64,000 nt of DNA from VXNE01 sp965116625 (GTDB taxonomy: Bacteria; Pseudomonadota; Gammaproteobacteria; Pseudomonadales; Azotimanducaceae), in NCBI GenBank assembly GCA_965116625.1, contig OZ220717.1:4216001-4280000 (forward strand), given 5' to 3'. Both the position numbers and the translations under genes were made by a program. Under the pieces are notes generated by a model. The model ran no database searches. It worked only from the letters and a program-made list of their open reading frames with translations, and was not told the origin of the DNA. Below are positions 43,201-51,315 of the stretch, one piece after another. Position 1 is the stretch's first letter. Each line of letters opens with the position of its first letter.

Positions 43201-43856
43201 TCGACGAAGAACCGCGCGCTTCCCGACGGCACGGCACCACCCACATCCCTTATGTCCAGGTCAACGAAGACGCAACCGCAGTCTTCGCCCGAGGCGCCAC
43301 TTTCGGCGTTGATCTCGGGACTTTCCGACTCGGGGACGATCATCGCCCGCCAACGATGACGGTCGCCACGATTCGTCGCCTCGACTTCCGCCCGCACCGT
43401 GCCCGTCGCGGCATAACCTGCGAGTTCGAGCAGACCGGCGAAGGACACTTCGTCCGTGTGTTTGAGGAATTCTCCCAGTTCCGTGTCTCCCGCTTCGCCG
43501 TCGAGCCGCCAGCCCGACCGCGTCCGGACGAAACGCAGAAGCGCCGATTCGACATGCAGGCGGCGAGCCACCAGCCGATTGCGCCAGAGGCTCTCCAGGA
43601 TATCGAGCTCGATCTCCAGCCCCTTGAGTTCCCCGCCGCCGAAGGTAACGGTCGCGGCTGAGACCGACGGGTTCAGGTGGCGCCAGGACCCGGCCAGACC
43701 CTCAACGGCCGCCCCGGTCTTCGCGAGGTGCGCGTTGACGCGATCTTCGAACTCGTGGATGTTGGCGAAGAAAAGCCGGCCGCCACCCTGCGCGAGCGCG
43801 AAGACCACCGCCAGCACGGTCACGAGTAGCAAGGCAGTTCGTGCGAGAGTCGCCAC
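40203..43856 (-). CDS. yhdP: YhdP, AsmA-like phospholipid transport protein
   Basis: A 1217-residue inner-membrane-anchored protein of the AsmA-like family that, with TamB and YdbH, moves phospholipids to the outer membrane. It has an N-terminal membrane helix (TALLLVTVLAVVFALA), a long beta-rich body and the conserved C-terminal segment (LGRI/RRLQLDFSDVFDKGIGFD). The length matches family members (about 1260). It follows mreD directly; the usual rng gene is missing. Confidence 0.93.
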   Translation of the reverse strand: MATLARTALLLVTVLAVVFALAQGGGRLFFANIHEFEDRVNAHLAKTGAAVEGLAGSWRHLNPSVSAATVTFGGGELKGLEIELDILESLWRNRLVARRLHVESALLRFVRTRSGWRLDGEAGDTELGEFLKHTDEVSFAGLLELAGYAATGTVRAEVEATNRGDRHRWRAMIVPESESPEINAESGASGEDCGCVFVDLDIRDVGGAVPSGSARFFVDDMSLAGELARALALPDLLLAVDGKWTGDGNSAATMANARISGPGETPLTVVATTAARSVGRDGAYRGVSSLHATAGGASLDLDGIGVSADADGVGFWFAGVDIAVLNSLLAAGLGTHGHWFEGVAAEGRLAAVRAHLSGRGLAYEARLDAISMSNYQGVPELANGCGMLRGHLQGFRIDFSCDGLRFGLPRHFDNPWEYDVGSGDVTFWFEPGYLGVRGNVQVALGTAAAGGGFSLTRPRDPFDGQFILLGLADGLPAGLIRDHLPQGLDDGLKAWLRSSLVAGQLNSASTVFHGQTRPRAELPNRRFEVAGLVVDGTVDYHADWPPLEGVHGNVTITGEEARGRVVEGVLFGGEIRNSDIRVPLLGGYVDIALNARTDAARALDFVRDTPLSEELHFVSESWRAEGVLGIDGDLRIPVDDDSGPVDLDLGFEVDGVTLDLVDLKLLFDGLNGNARFQSPHHFSSAGIDGILFGFPVAITAAASEDANVLDFRGRGAVADIYRILETHEVPVAAGVFGFDARLRAFADPSRALELDLGSDGVGIAVNLPPPLHKSARQPGPVDVEMVFDDDYTRAAVRSESFEGWFHVRDGVLARGAIGIGVPPGPPDITSSHVRLSGHLETIQLEGDASEVMPETVPWRLDRLSVGSVWLGDIELTDAALNGIVGKDGVAIGIDSNEVRGTVVLEGEQPVLLSLDEVRVSGEESDGDLLDVSLFDQVPAADVTIARVLVGDDDYGAWAFGVRPGDGVIRLTGLMGDIKGMHIEADDDLVWTGESDASLFRGRVTAGDLGLVLPQWDYAPSVESTSVDIEAAVEWPGSPLNFELGELTGSMRMAIETGRFLEVDEAAGARILSLLNFANIARRLQLDFSDVFDKGIGFDHVRANGELDGGVLSFTEPMEIHGPGSDFRINGTVDLADGALDNEMIVTLPLSSNLPWYAWIATAEPVTAVGVLVGREIFKEQIQTLSSARYRITGTIEDPNLEFVDIFRSEMDRPGEVE

Positions 43857-43874
43857 GTGCCGGTCCTAGTGGGT

Positions 43875-44369
43875 TCAGCCCCAGGCGACGCGTCGGGTAC
43901 AGCGTTGAATCAGCTCCGCCACGAGCGGCCACCAGACCATCGTCATGAGGGCGGGAACGACCAACGTAACCGACATGGGCGTGTCCTGCGCCAGCGCCGC
44001 CGCGCCGCCCTTTGCGCATCCCAGCCCAAGCGCCAGCAGAAAGATCACGGCAGCCTGCTGCAAACGGGAGTACATTCGAAGCCGCTCGTAATACGACCAT
44101 GCGACGAAGACCACGGCCGCGAGGCATAGCCCATTGACGCCAAGGGGACCTCCCTGCAGAACGTCGAGGACGAGACCGACGAACCAGACGAAGATCATGG
44201 GAACCCTGTCCGGCCGCTCCACTCCCCAGTAGAACACGGCGAGCAGGACCCATTCGGGCCGCAGCAGGGCGACCCACCCGGGGGTATCGAACGGAAAGTC
44301 CGCCACCGATAGCGGCAGGGCGAGCAATAGTGTCAGGACGACGACCCATCCCCCGCGAAAGGGAATCAC
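43875..44369 (-). CDS. mreD: Rod shape-determining protein MreD
   Basis: A 164-residue integral membrane protein with about five or six helices and PEWVLLAVFYWGVERPDRVPM followed by WFVGLVLDVLQGGPLGVNG, the two MreD signatures. It overlaps the mreC stop in ATGA. Role: elongasome scaffold with MreC and RodA. Confidence 0.92.
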   Translation of the reverse strand: MIPFRGGWVVVLTLLLALPLSVADFPFDTPGWVALLRPEWVLLAVFYWGVERPDRVPMIFVWFVGLVLDVLQGGPLGVNGLCLAAVVFVAWSYYERLRMYSRLQQAAVIFLLALGLGCAKGGAAALAQDTPMSVTLVVPALMTMVWWPLVAELIQRCTRRVAWG

Positions 44370-45211
44370 TGCGTTTGCCCGGATGCCGGCTCGGACACGA
44401 CCAGCACATAGCGGCTGCGATCGAGGTCCGCAGCCGGTTTCACTTCCACCTGGGCGTAGGGTGCCGTTCGCCTCTTCTCGACGGAAGTCACCGTACCTAC
44501 CGGATACCCCTGGGGGAAGCGGCCGCCCAACCCCGAACTGTTGAGGAGATCGCCTTCGCGAATGTCCGCCGACTTCGGCACAGGGTCCAGTTCGAGGACG
44601 TCCGACTTGCCTACGCCAGCGGCGATCACGCGGATGTTGTTGCGAACGACCTCCGCGGGCACGGCGTGTGTCGTATCGGTGATCAGCAGTACGACACTTG
44701 TCAGGCTGGCTGTCTCCACGACCTGCCCGAACAGGCCCCGGGTGTCGATCACCGCCTCGCCGACAGCGACACCGTCGGCCGCGCCCTTGTTGATGACGAC
44801 CCGGTGTTTCTGCGGGTCCGGCAACACGGCCACGAGTTCGGCGATGAGTTTCTCCCCAGGCACCCGCGCGCTGCTGCCCAAGAGTTCCCGCAGCCGGTTG
44901 TTCTCCTCGCGCAGGGCCAGAAACTGCTGCGAAACTGCGGACAGTTCTGTCACCTGCCTCTCAAGCCGCGTTATCTGTTCGCGCATCCCCACCCGGTCTG
45001 ACACGACATCGACAAACCAGGTGCCACCGTCCCAGATCCTGGTGGGTACGTTCGCGAGCACATACACGGGAGTAGCGACGGTGCCCACCGCCGACCGGAC
45101 AGGAGAGAGAAGACGCGTGTTCGCTTCGACGAAAACGAGCAGGACGGACAGCGTGGCGAGTCCGGCGAGCAGGTATCCGGCAGTGGATTCTCGTGCGAAC
45201 AGCCCCTTCAT
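44366..45211 (-). CDS. mreC: Rod shape-determining protein MreC
   Basis: A 281-residue bitopic periplasmic scaffold: an N-terminal helix (about 12-27), a coiled coil (REQITRLERQVTELSAVSQ region), and two beta-barrel domains with ELVAVLPDPQKHRVVINKGAADG, VIDTRGLFGQVVE and LLNSSGLGGRFPQGYPVG. Located between mreB and mreD. Confidence 0.95.
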   Translation of the reverse strand: MKGLFARESTAGYLLAGLATLSVLLVFVEANTRLLSPVRSAVGTVATPVYVLANVPTRIWDGGTWFVDVVSDRVGMREQITRLERQVTELSAVSQQFLALREENNRLRELLGSSARVPGEKLIAELVAVLPDPQKHRVVINKGAADGVAVGEAVIDTRGLFGQVVETASLTSVVLLITDTTHAVPAEVVRNNIRVIAAGVGKSDVLELDPVPKSADIREGDLLNSSGLGGRFPQGYPVGTVTSVEKRRTAPYAQVEVKPAADLDRSRYVLVVSEPASGQTQ

Positions 45212-45262
45212 GGGCCGCTGCCGGTCACTGCCGAAACCCGGGTCATCCCGAAACCAGGCGGG

Positions 45263-46303
45263 TCACCGGTAAAGGAACAGGTCCGAGTCCAGGCCTTCAT
45301 CCATGAGTTCGAGGGCTCTGCCTCCGCCCCGCGCGACGCAGGTCAAAGGATCGTCCGCAACGACCACCGGCAACCCGGTCTCCTCCGAGAGCAACGTATC
45401 CAGACCCCGCAACAGGGCGCCGCCCCCGGTGAGCACGAAGCCCGTTTCACCGATGTCCGAGGACAGTTCGGGCGGTGTCTGTTCCAGCGCCGTCTTCACG
45501 TGCTGCACGATCATGGAGAGCGGGTCCTGCAACGCCTCCAGTATCGCCGTGCTGTCCAGCGTGATGCTGCGCGGCACACCCTCCGCCAGGTTGCGTCCCC
45601 GGACGTCGATCTCGAGTTTCTCGTCCAGTGGGAACGCGGCGCCGATCTCCTGCTTGATCCGCTCCGCCGTCGCCTCACCGATCAGGCTGCCCTTGGTGCG
45701 TCGCACGTAGTTGGCGATAGCCTCGTCGAAACGGTCACCGCCAACGCGAACCGTCTCGCTGTACACGATGCTGTTCAGCGAGATGATGGCGATCTCGGTG
45801 GTGCCGCCACCCACGTCCACGACCATCGTGCCCCAGGCCTCATGGACCGGCAGGCCCGCGCCCAGGGCGGCCGCCATGGGCTCTTCGATCAACCGTACAT
45901 CCCGGGCCCCGGCCGACTCCGCCGACTCGGTGATCGCCCGCCGTTCGAGTTCGGTGGACTGGCAGGGGACGCACACCAGCACGCGGGGACTCGGCCGGAT
46001 AAAGGCGTTCTCGTGGACCTTCTTGATGAAGTACTGGAGCATCTTCTCCGTGACGACAAAGTCCGCGATCACCCCGTCGCGCAACGGCCGTATCGCCGTG
46101 ATGGTGCCGGGGGTGCGTCCAAGCATGCGCTTGGCCTGCGAGCCCACCGCCGCCACGCTGCGCTGATTGTTGCTGTCCCGAATTGCGACCACCGAGGGCT
46201 CATCCAGCACGATGCCCTTTTCGCGCACGTAGATGAGGGTATTGGCCGTTCCGAGATCGATGGAGAGATCCTTCGAAAACAACCCGCGGATGGCCTTGAA
46301 CAT
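45263..46303 (-). CDS. mreB: Rod shape-determining actin MreB
   Basis: A 346-residue actin homologue that directs lateral wall growth: phosphate-1 DLGTANTLIYV, VVDVGGGTTEIAII (phosphate-2), VRVGGDRFDEAI, and adenosine motif GFVLTGGGALLRGLD. It is read away from gatC; the 227-bp divergent spacer holds a family B repeat. Confidence 0.99.
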   Translation of the reverse strand: MFKAIRGLFSKDLSIDLGTANTLIYVREKGIVLDEPSVVAIRDSNNQRSVAAVGSQAKRMLGRTPGTITAIRPLRDGVIADFVVTEKMLQYFIKKVHENAFIRPSPRVLVCVPCQSTELERRAITESAESAGARDVRLIEEPMAAALGAGLPVHEAWGTMVVDVGGGTTEIAIISLNSIVYSETVRVGGDRFDEAIANYVRRTKGSLIGEATAERIKQEIGAAFPLDEKLEIDVRGRNLAEGVPRSITLDSTAILEALQDPLSMIVQHVKTALEQTPPELSSDIGETGFVLTGGGALLRGLDTLLSEETGLPVVVADDPLTCVARGGGRALELMDEGLDSDLFLYR

Positions 46304-46381
46304 CGTGAAGGAGAAAACTCGCGACCGAGAAGCAGTCGCACTCTAACAACGGCACCACAGTTCAGCAACAATGCCAACGGG

Positions 46382-46458
46382 GCACCGGCCCCGCTCGTCG
46401 ACCATGGAACAAGTGCCCCGGGTCGCCAAGTGCTCCCCGAGACATTTGTTCCATGGAA
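46382..46458 (-). repeat. Family B copy between mreB and gatC
   Basis: Read on the minus strand it begins TTCCATGGAACAAATG, has GGGAGC, GCGACCCGGGGCA, TTGTTCCATGG and TCGACGAGCGGGGCCGG, matching 15220-15295 in the FtsI tail in most positions. The hairpin module that follows at 15.3 kb is missing here. One ATG candidate for gatC (46453) lies in it. Confidence 0.85.
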
Positions 46459-46530
46459 GTCTCTCCGGATGAGAATGCACCGCCGGATGTAGTAGAGTCA
46501 GCGGAATCGCCGACACCGCCGTTACCCCCG

Positions 46531-46812
46531 ATGGACCGCCAAACCCTCGCCAGGCTGGCACGCCTCGCCCAACTCGAACTGAAGCCGGAAGAGGTGGGCC
46601 CCGCGCTCGACGATCTCAACAGGATCGTCGCCCTGATCGACGAAATGCGCGCCGTCGATACCCGGGACGCGGCCCCGCTTGCACATCCCCTGGACACCGA
46701 TCAGCCGCTGCGCGACGACATCGTGACGGAGTCTGTGGATCGCGAAACCTACCAGGAACTGGCCCCGGCCACGCGCGAGGGTCTCTACCTGGTACCCAGG
46801 GTCGTGGAGTGA
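46531..46812 (+). CDS. gatC: Asp/Glu-tRNA amidotransferase subunit GatC
   Basis: A 93-residue subunit from ATG 46531, matching the usual length: LARLARLAQLELKPEEV, LNRIVALIDEMRAVDT, PLAHPLD, and the end EGLYLVPRVVE. An in-frame ATG at 46453 would add 26 residues and lies in the family B repeat; no clear ribosome site decides. It stabilises GatA and helps the GatCAB amidation of Glu-tRNA(Gln) or Asp-tRNA(Asn). Confidence 0.9.
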   Translation: MDRQTLARLARLAQLELKPEEVGPALDDLNRIVALIDEMRAVDTRDAAPLAHPLDTDQPLRDDIVTESVDRETYQELAPATREGLYLVPRVVE

Positions 46813-46821
46813 GCCGTTCCG

Positions 46822-48300
46822 GTGAACGGGGATGAGTCCATCGCCGCGCTCCGGCGCGGCCTGCTCGACAGGCGCTATAGCGCCGTCCAACTGACCGAAC
46901 ACTTCCTTGCCCGCATCGACGCGGCCAGCGAAACGCTCAACTGTTTCATCACCATCGACCCGGACGGGGCGATGGCGGCGGCGGCCGCCGCGGACTCACG
47001 CATCGCGCGAGGCGAGGCCGGGCCATTGACGGGCATTCCGCTGGCGCACAAGGATGTCTTCTGCACGAGGGGCATGCGCACGACGTGCGCATCCCGGATG
47101 CTTGCGAATTTCATCGCGCCTTACGATGCGACGGTGGTCAGCAGGCTCGCGAACGCCGGTGCGGTATGTCTCGGCAAGACGAACATGGATGAATTCGCGA
47201 TGGGATCCTCCAACGAAACCAGTTGGTTCGGTCCCGCGCGCAATCCCTGGGATCCGAGCCGGGCACCCGGCGGGTCGTCCGGTGGATCGGCCGCCGCAGT
47301 GGCGTCGGGACTCGTCCCCTGCGCCACCGGCACCGACACCGGGGGGTCGATTCGCCAACCCGCGGCATTCTGCGGCGTGACCGGGCTCAAGCCCACGTAT
47401 GGACGCGTTTCGCGTTACGGTATGGTGGCATTCGCGTCGAGCCTCGACCAGGGCGGCGCCTTCGCCCGCAATGCCGACGATGTGGCGACCATGCTGAAAG
47501 TCATGGAAGGACACGATCCCCTCGATTCCACCAGTACCGCCGCCGGGCCTACCGAAGCCGCTGAATCCGGTTCGATGACCATCGGCCTGCCCAGCGAATA
47601 CTGGGACGACCTGGATGCGGGCATGGGAGCAGTTCTCGACGCAGCAACGCGGGAGCTCGAGGGCGCCGGCAATACCTTGACTCCCGTATCGCTACCGCAC
47701 ACCGACGCCGCCGTACCGGCCTACTACGTCATCGCGAGTGCCGAAGCGTCCGCCAACCTGTCGCGCTACGACGGCGTACGCTTCGGGTACCGTACCGAAG
47801 CCTCGGAGAACATCGACGACCTCTACCGCCGATCCCGCGCCGAGGGCCTCGGCGCGGAGGTCAAGCGGCGCATCCTCACGGGAACGTACGCGCTATCGAT
47901 CGGCTATTACGACGCATACTATTTGCAGGCGCAACGCGTGCGCCGCCTGATTCGCCAGGACTTCCTCGACGCGTTCGACCAGGTCGACGTGATCGCCGCG
48001 CCGGTAACGCCGGGGGTCGCTTTCACGCTTGGCGCGGTTACCGACCCCGTGGCCATGTACCGCCAGGACGTCTTCACCATCCCGGCAAGTCTCGCAGGCC
48101 TGCCCGCCATGTCGCTGCCCTGTGGCCTGCTCGACGGGCTACCCGTGGGCCTGCAACTCATCGGCCCGCACTTCGAGGAAGGCCGGGTCCTCGAACTCGG
48201 CGCGCAGTATCAGCGCCGCACCGACTGGCACCGCCAACACCCGGACATCCCGCTGGACCCCGACGGCTCCAGGGGCATGGAGGCCGCCGATGCAGTATGA
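46822..48300 (+). CDS. gatA: Asp/Glu-tRNA amidotransferase subunit GatA
   Basis: A 492-residue amidase-signature enzyme producing ammonia from glutamine. The catalytic Lys is in GIPLAHKDVF (about residue 77) and the Ser pair in GGSSGGSAAAVASG; the substrate-binding segment GLKPTYGRVSRYGMVAFASSL is intact. Starts at GTG 46822, nine bases after gatC. Confidence 0.98.
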   Translation: MNGDESIAALRRGLLDRRYSAVQLTEHFLARIDAASETLNCFITIDPDGAMAAAAAADSRIARGEAGPLTGIPLAHKDVFCTRGMRTTCASRMLANFIAPYDATVVSRLANAGAVCLGKTNMDEFAMGSSNETSWFGPARNPWDPSRAPGGSSGGSAAAVASGLVPCATGTDTGGSIRQPAAFCGVTGLKPTYGRVSRYGMVAFASSLDQGGAFARNADDVATMLKVMEGHDPLDSTSTAAGPTEAAESGSMTIGLPSEYWDDLDAGMGAVLDAATRELEGAGNTLTPVSLPHTDAAVPAYYVIASAEASANLSRYDGVRFGYRTEASENIDDLYRRSRAEGLGAEVKRRILTGTYALSIGYYDAYYLQAQRVRRLIRQDFLDAFDQVDVIAAPVTPGVAFTLGAVTDPVAMYRQDVFTIPASLAGLPAMSLPCGLLDGLPVGLQLIGPHFEEGRVLELGAQYQRRTDWHRQHPDIPLDPDGSRGMEAADAV

Positions 48301-49732
48301 AAGCGTCATCGGGCTCGAGATCCACGTGCAGCTCGCCACCGCCTCGAAGATATTCTCCGGCGCCGCCACGGCCTACGGCGCTGCTCCGAACACGCAGGCC
48401 TGCCCGGTGGATCTCGGCTTGCCGGGGGTATTGCCGGTGGTCAACCGGGAGGCTATCCGCATGGCGTTGACCTTCGGTCTCGCCATCGGGGGCGAGATCG
48501 CGCCCACCTGCCGCTTCGACCGCAAGAACTACTTCTATCCCGACCTCCCAAAGGGCTACCAGATCAGTCAGTTCGAGCAACCCATCGTCGGCCCGGGCTC
48601 GGTCACCATGGATCCCGTGGACGGCGAGTGTGAACCCCGCACCATCGGCATTACCCGCGCGCACCTCGAGGAGGACGCCGGAAAGTCGGTCCACGATGCA
48701 TTCTCCGGCCTGACCGGCATCGACCTCAACCGCGCCGGAACGCCCCTGCTCGAGGTGGTATCGGACCCTGACCTGCGCACACCCGAAGAGGCCGCCGCCT
48801 TCTTCCGGGAAATGCACGTCCTGGTGCGCACGTTGAGGATCTGCGACGGCAACCTGAACGAGGGGTCCATGCGTTGCGACGCCAACGTCTCGGTTCGTCC
48901 CGCCGGGACCAGCGAGCTCGGAGAACGCACCGAGATAAAGAACCTGAACTCCTTTCGGTTCGTCGAACGCGCCCTGAGACACGAGATCGAGCGCCAGATC
49001 GATGTGCTGGGATCGGGCGGCCGCGTCGAACGCGAGACGCGGCTCTACGACGCACAACGCGACGAAACGCGGCCGATGCGCGGCAAGGAGTTGTCCGACG
49101 ACTACCGCTACTTCCCCGATCCCGACCTGCTCCCGGTTCGCATCACCCGAGGCATGCTGGAGGAGGCGCGCGCGCGATTGCCGGAACTTCCGTCGGCCAA
49201 ACGGGAACGTTACACGGGCGAACTCGGCCTGTCCCAATACGCCGCGCGCACGCTTGCAAACGATCCGGACACCGCCATCTATTTCGATGCGGCCGTTCAG
49301 GCGGGCGCCGACGCCAGGCAGGCCGCGAACTGGGTCATGGACCACGTCACTGCCACCCTGCACCGCCACGAGACGGACATCTCGCAGTGCCCGGTCTCGC
49401 CGGGCCGACTGGCGCAACTCATGGGACGCATCGAAGACGGTTCGATCTCCAACACCGCCGCGAAGACCGTTTTCGACGCGCTTTGGGAGGAAGACGGAGA
49501 CATCGACGGGATCATCGACGCGAAGGGATTGCAGCAAATGCGCGACGCCGGCGAACTCGCCCGCGTCGTCGCCCGCATCGTCGATGAACATCCGTCACAG
49601 GTCGCGGACCTGAAAGCGGGCCAGACAAAGATCCTGGGATTCCTCGTCGGCCAGGTCATGCGCGCCACCCGGGGCAAGGCGGACCCGAGACAGGTGAACG
49701 CGCTGCTGAAGGAAACGCTCGGGGAGCCCTGA
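48290..49732 (+). CDS. gatB: Asp/Glu-tRNA amidotransferase subunit GatB
   Basis: A 480-residue kinase-like subunit, with YESVIGLEIHVQLATASKIFS, RKNYFYPDLPKGYQISQ, VSDPDLRTPEEA, EGSMRCDANVSVRP, and the YqeY-like tail ending KADPRQVNALLKE. The ATG overlaps gatA by 11 bp. No terminator is obvious in the following 125 bp. Confidence 0.98.
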   Translation: MQYESVIGLEIHVQLATASKIFSGAATAYGAAPNTQACPVDLGLPGVLPVVNREAIRMALTFGLAIGGEIAPTCRFDRKNYFYPDLPKGYQISQFEQPIVGPGSVTMDPVDGECEPRTIGITRAHLEEDAGKSVHDAFSGLTGIDLNRAGTPLLEVVSDPDLRTPEEAAAFFREMHVLVRTLRICDGNLNEGSMRCDANVSVRPAGTSELGERTEIKNLNSFRFVERALRHEIERQIDVLGSGGRVERETRLYDAQRDETRPMRGKELSDDYRYFPDPDLLPVRITRGMLEEARARLPELPSAKRERYTGELGLSQYAARTLANDPDTAIYFDAAVQAGADARQAANWVMDHVTATLHRHETDISQCPVSPGRLAQLMGRIEDGSISNTAAKTVFDALWEEDGDIDGIIDAKGLQQMRDAGELARVVARIVDEHPSQVADLKAGQTKILGFLVGQVMRATRGKADPRQVNALLKETLGEP

Positions 49733-49857
49733 CGCCCTGGTGCAAATCCCCGTGCCCTTCGCTTCGTACCGGTCGGGCCCCACCTTGCGCCGCGACTGCC
49801 TGGCTTCGGCTGCGTTCATCACCCTCAAGGATTCCGAGTACCATTGACGCACGACAG

Positions 49858-50661
49858 ATGCGGTTGGAAATAGTGGGAAGCAACCCCTCGGCCCTGATCG
49901 CCGCGACCCTGACTTTCTGCCTCTCATTCCTCGGCGGATGTACGACAGGGCAGGCCGGGAACCTCGACAATTGGGCCGCCGACAGTTCAGACCGTTGCGA
50001 GGCGCTCAGTGTCAGCTATGCAGTCGTCGGCCCGACATTGCAGTCGATCCTGGGACCCAACTTCGTACCGCAACTGGACCCATCGACGGGCCGGGGCACG
50101 CTCACCATCGAGATGTACGGCTGCAGGTCGGCGCCACTCGTAACCCGTCTCCACGGCCCCTACCAGGCTGGCCGCGTCCTCATTGCCCTGGACGGTTCCC
50201 GGACGCCCATCGCGGTCGCGGGAACGGACCGCTGGGACTCCTACGTCCTGCATATCGGCGGGGACGATGAACCGCTGACCCGATTCATGAAGACCAACGA
50301 TGTAGCCACATTCGCCGGACGCAGTACGCTTCCTTCCGCAGGAGAATCCGGCGGCTACGCGCTTGTGGGAAAGATCCACTTCGCGAAAGGCAGCGTTACC
50401 GTTCGCGCCCCAAGGATCTGCTCCTCTCATCCATATGATCAGCGGCGAGCGATCGTAGGTACGGGACATGCGGAGTTCTCGATGTTCCTGGGCACGGAGT
50501 CCGGCCTCGCCTGCAAACTGGAAGATGCGCAAGTCGCGATCGAAGGCATCACGCCTTTCTCCGATCTTGGTCTCGATTCGGCGACGGCATCGATGGAGTA
50601 TCGGGAAGCGGTTTCCTGGGACTTCACGATCTGGCGACAGGTCAATCTCGGCCTCAATTGA
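49858..50661 (+). CDS. Putative exported lipoprotein, unknown function
   Basis: I do not recognise this 267-residue protein. It has a hydrophobic signal with lipobox SFLGGC (cysteine near residue 28), then a mostly beta-looking body with four further cysteines in pairs (including DRCEAL, MYGCRSA, RICSSH and GLACKLED) that could form disulfides in the periplasm. It has no recognisable catalytic motif. It precedes the sigma/anti-sigma pair, on the same strand, with a 42-bp spacer; a link to that system is only positional. Confidence 0.6.
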   Translation: MRLEIVGSNPSALIAATLTFCLSFLGGCTTGQAGNLDNWAADSSDRCEALSVSYAVVGPTLQSILGPNFVPQLDPSTGRGTLTIEMYGCRSAPLVTRLHGPYQAGRVLIALDGSRTPIAVAGTDRWDSYVLHIGGDDEPLTRFMKTNDVATFAGRSTLPSAGESGGYALVGKIHFAKGSVTVRAPRICSSHPYDQRRAIVGTGHAEFSMFLGTESGLACKLEDAQVAIEGITPFSDLGLDSATASMEYREAVSWDFTIWRQVNLGLN

Positions 50662-50703
50662 TCTTGAGGCACCGAACACCTTGTCCGTTATAAGGAACGC
50701 ATC

Positions 50704-51285
50704 TTGCAAGCAGACCGGACATTGATGGCGAGCAACACGTCGAAGATCGTCCACCTTCGAAGGAAGGGCAACGTATCCGATGCGCTGCAGCGCATCGCGC
50801 TGGAACACGAACCGGCACTGCGGCGATTCGTCGGCGCACGCCTGTCCGCACACCCCGACCACGAAGACGTGGTGCAGGAGACCTTCCTGCGCGTAGCGCG
50901 CCAGGAAGACGTGGAGAAAAAGCTCTCCCGAAGCCTCGACAGCGTCAGGTCGTACCTTTTCTCGATAGCGACAAACGTCATAAGGGACAACTACAGGAAA
51001 GCCGGAACAAGACAGAAGTACGACGACCTGACGAGGCACCGGGCAAAAGCGCGTGGTGTGGAGAGTTCCGCCGAAGAGGTCGTCTCGGCGCAGGAACAGC
51101 TCGGAAACGTGAAAGCCGCCATCATGAAGTTGAGTCCCGAATGCCGGGACGCGTTCGTGCTCAATCGGTTCGAGGGCTTGAGTTACCGGGAGGTCGCGGA
51201 CACGATGAACGTTTCCGTCAGCATGGTGGAGAAGCACATCATGCGTGCGCTCGCGGAAATACGACGACGCGTCGACCGGGGCTGA
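50704..51285 (+). CDS. FecI-like ECF sigma factor
   Basis: A 193-residue sigma-70-family ECF factor with region 2 (DHEDVVQETFLRVAR; SYLFSIATNVIRDNYRK) and region 4 (LSPECRDAFVLNRFEGLSYREVADTMNVSVSMVEKHIMRAL), the FecI pattern. The TTG start at 50704 has an AAGGA ribosome site; ATG 50725 is an alternative without one. It would transcribe the adjacent TonB receptor gene when released by FecR. Confidence 0.92.
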   Translation: MQADRTLMASNTSKIVHLRRKGNVSDALQRIALEHEPALRRFVGARLSAHPDHEDVVQETFLRVARQEDVEKKLSRSLDSVRSYLFSIATNVIRDNYRKAGTRQKYDDLTRHRAKARGVESSAEEVVSAQEQLGNVKAAIMKLSPECRDAFVLNRFEGLSYREVADTMNVSVSMVEKHIMRALAEIRRRVDRG

Positions 51286-51307
51286 CGATCAGTGAGACGA
51301 TCAGTGA
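51284..51307 (+). repeat. 12-bp tandem duplication at the fecI/fecR junction
   Basis: GACGATCAGTGA occurs twice in a row, starting at the fecI stop codon. It adds a second in-frame possibility for the fecR start (GTG 51292) and probably spaces the two genes. Confidence 0.8.
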
Positions 51308-51315
51308 AAGGCACG

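Noticed and set aside
49733..49857. Regulatory signal or small gene between gatB and the lipoprotein gene
   Set aside because: No clear promoter, hairpin with T tract or short ORF could be supported in this 125-bp spacer.
50662..50703. Promoter with TTGAGG and TATAAG before the sigma-factor gene
   Set aside because: Spacing is 19 bases and both hexamers are poor; evidence is too weak for a feature.
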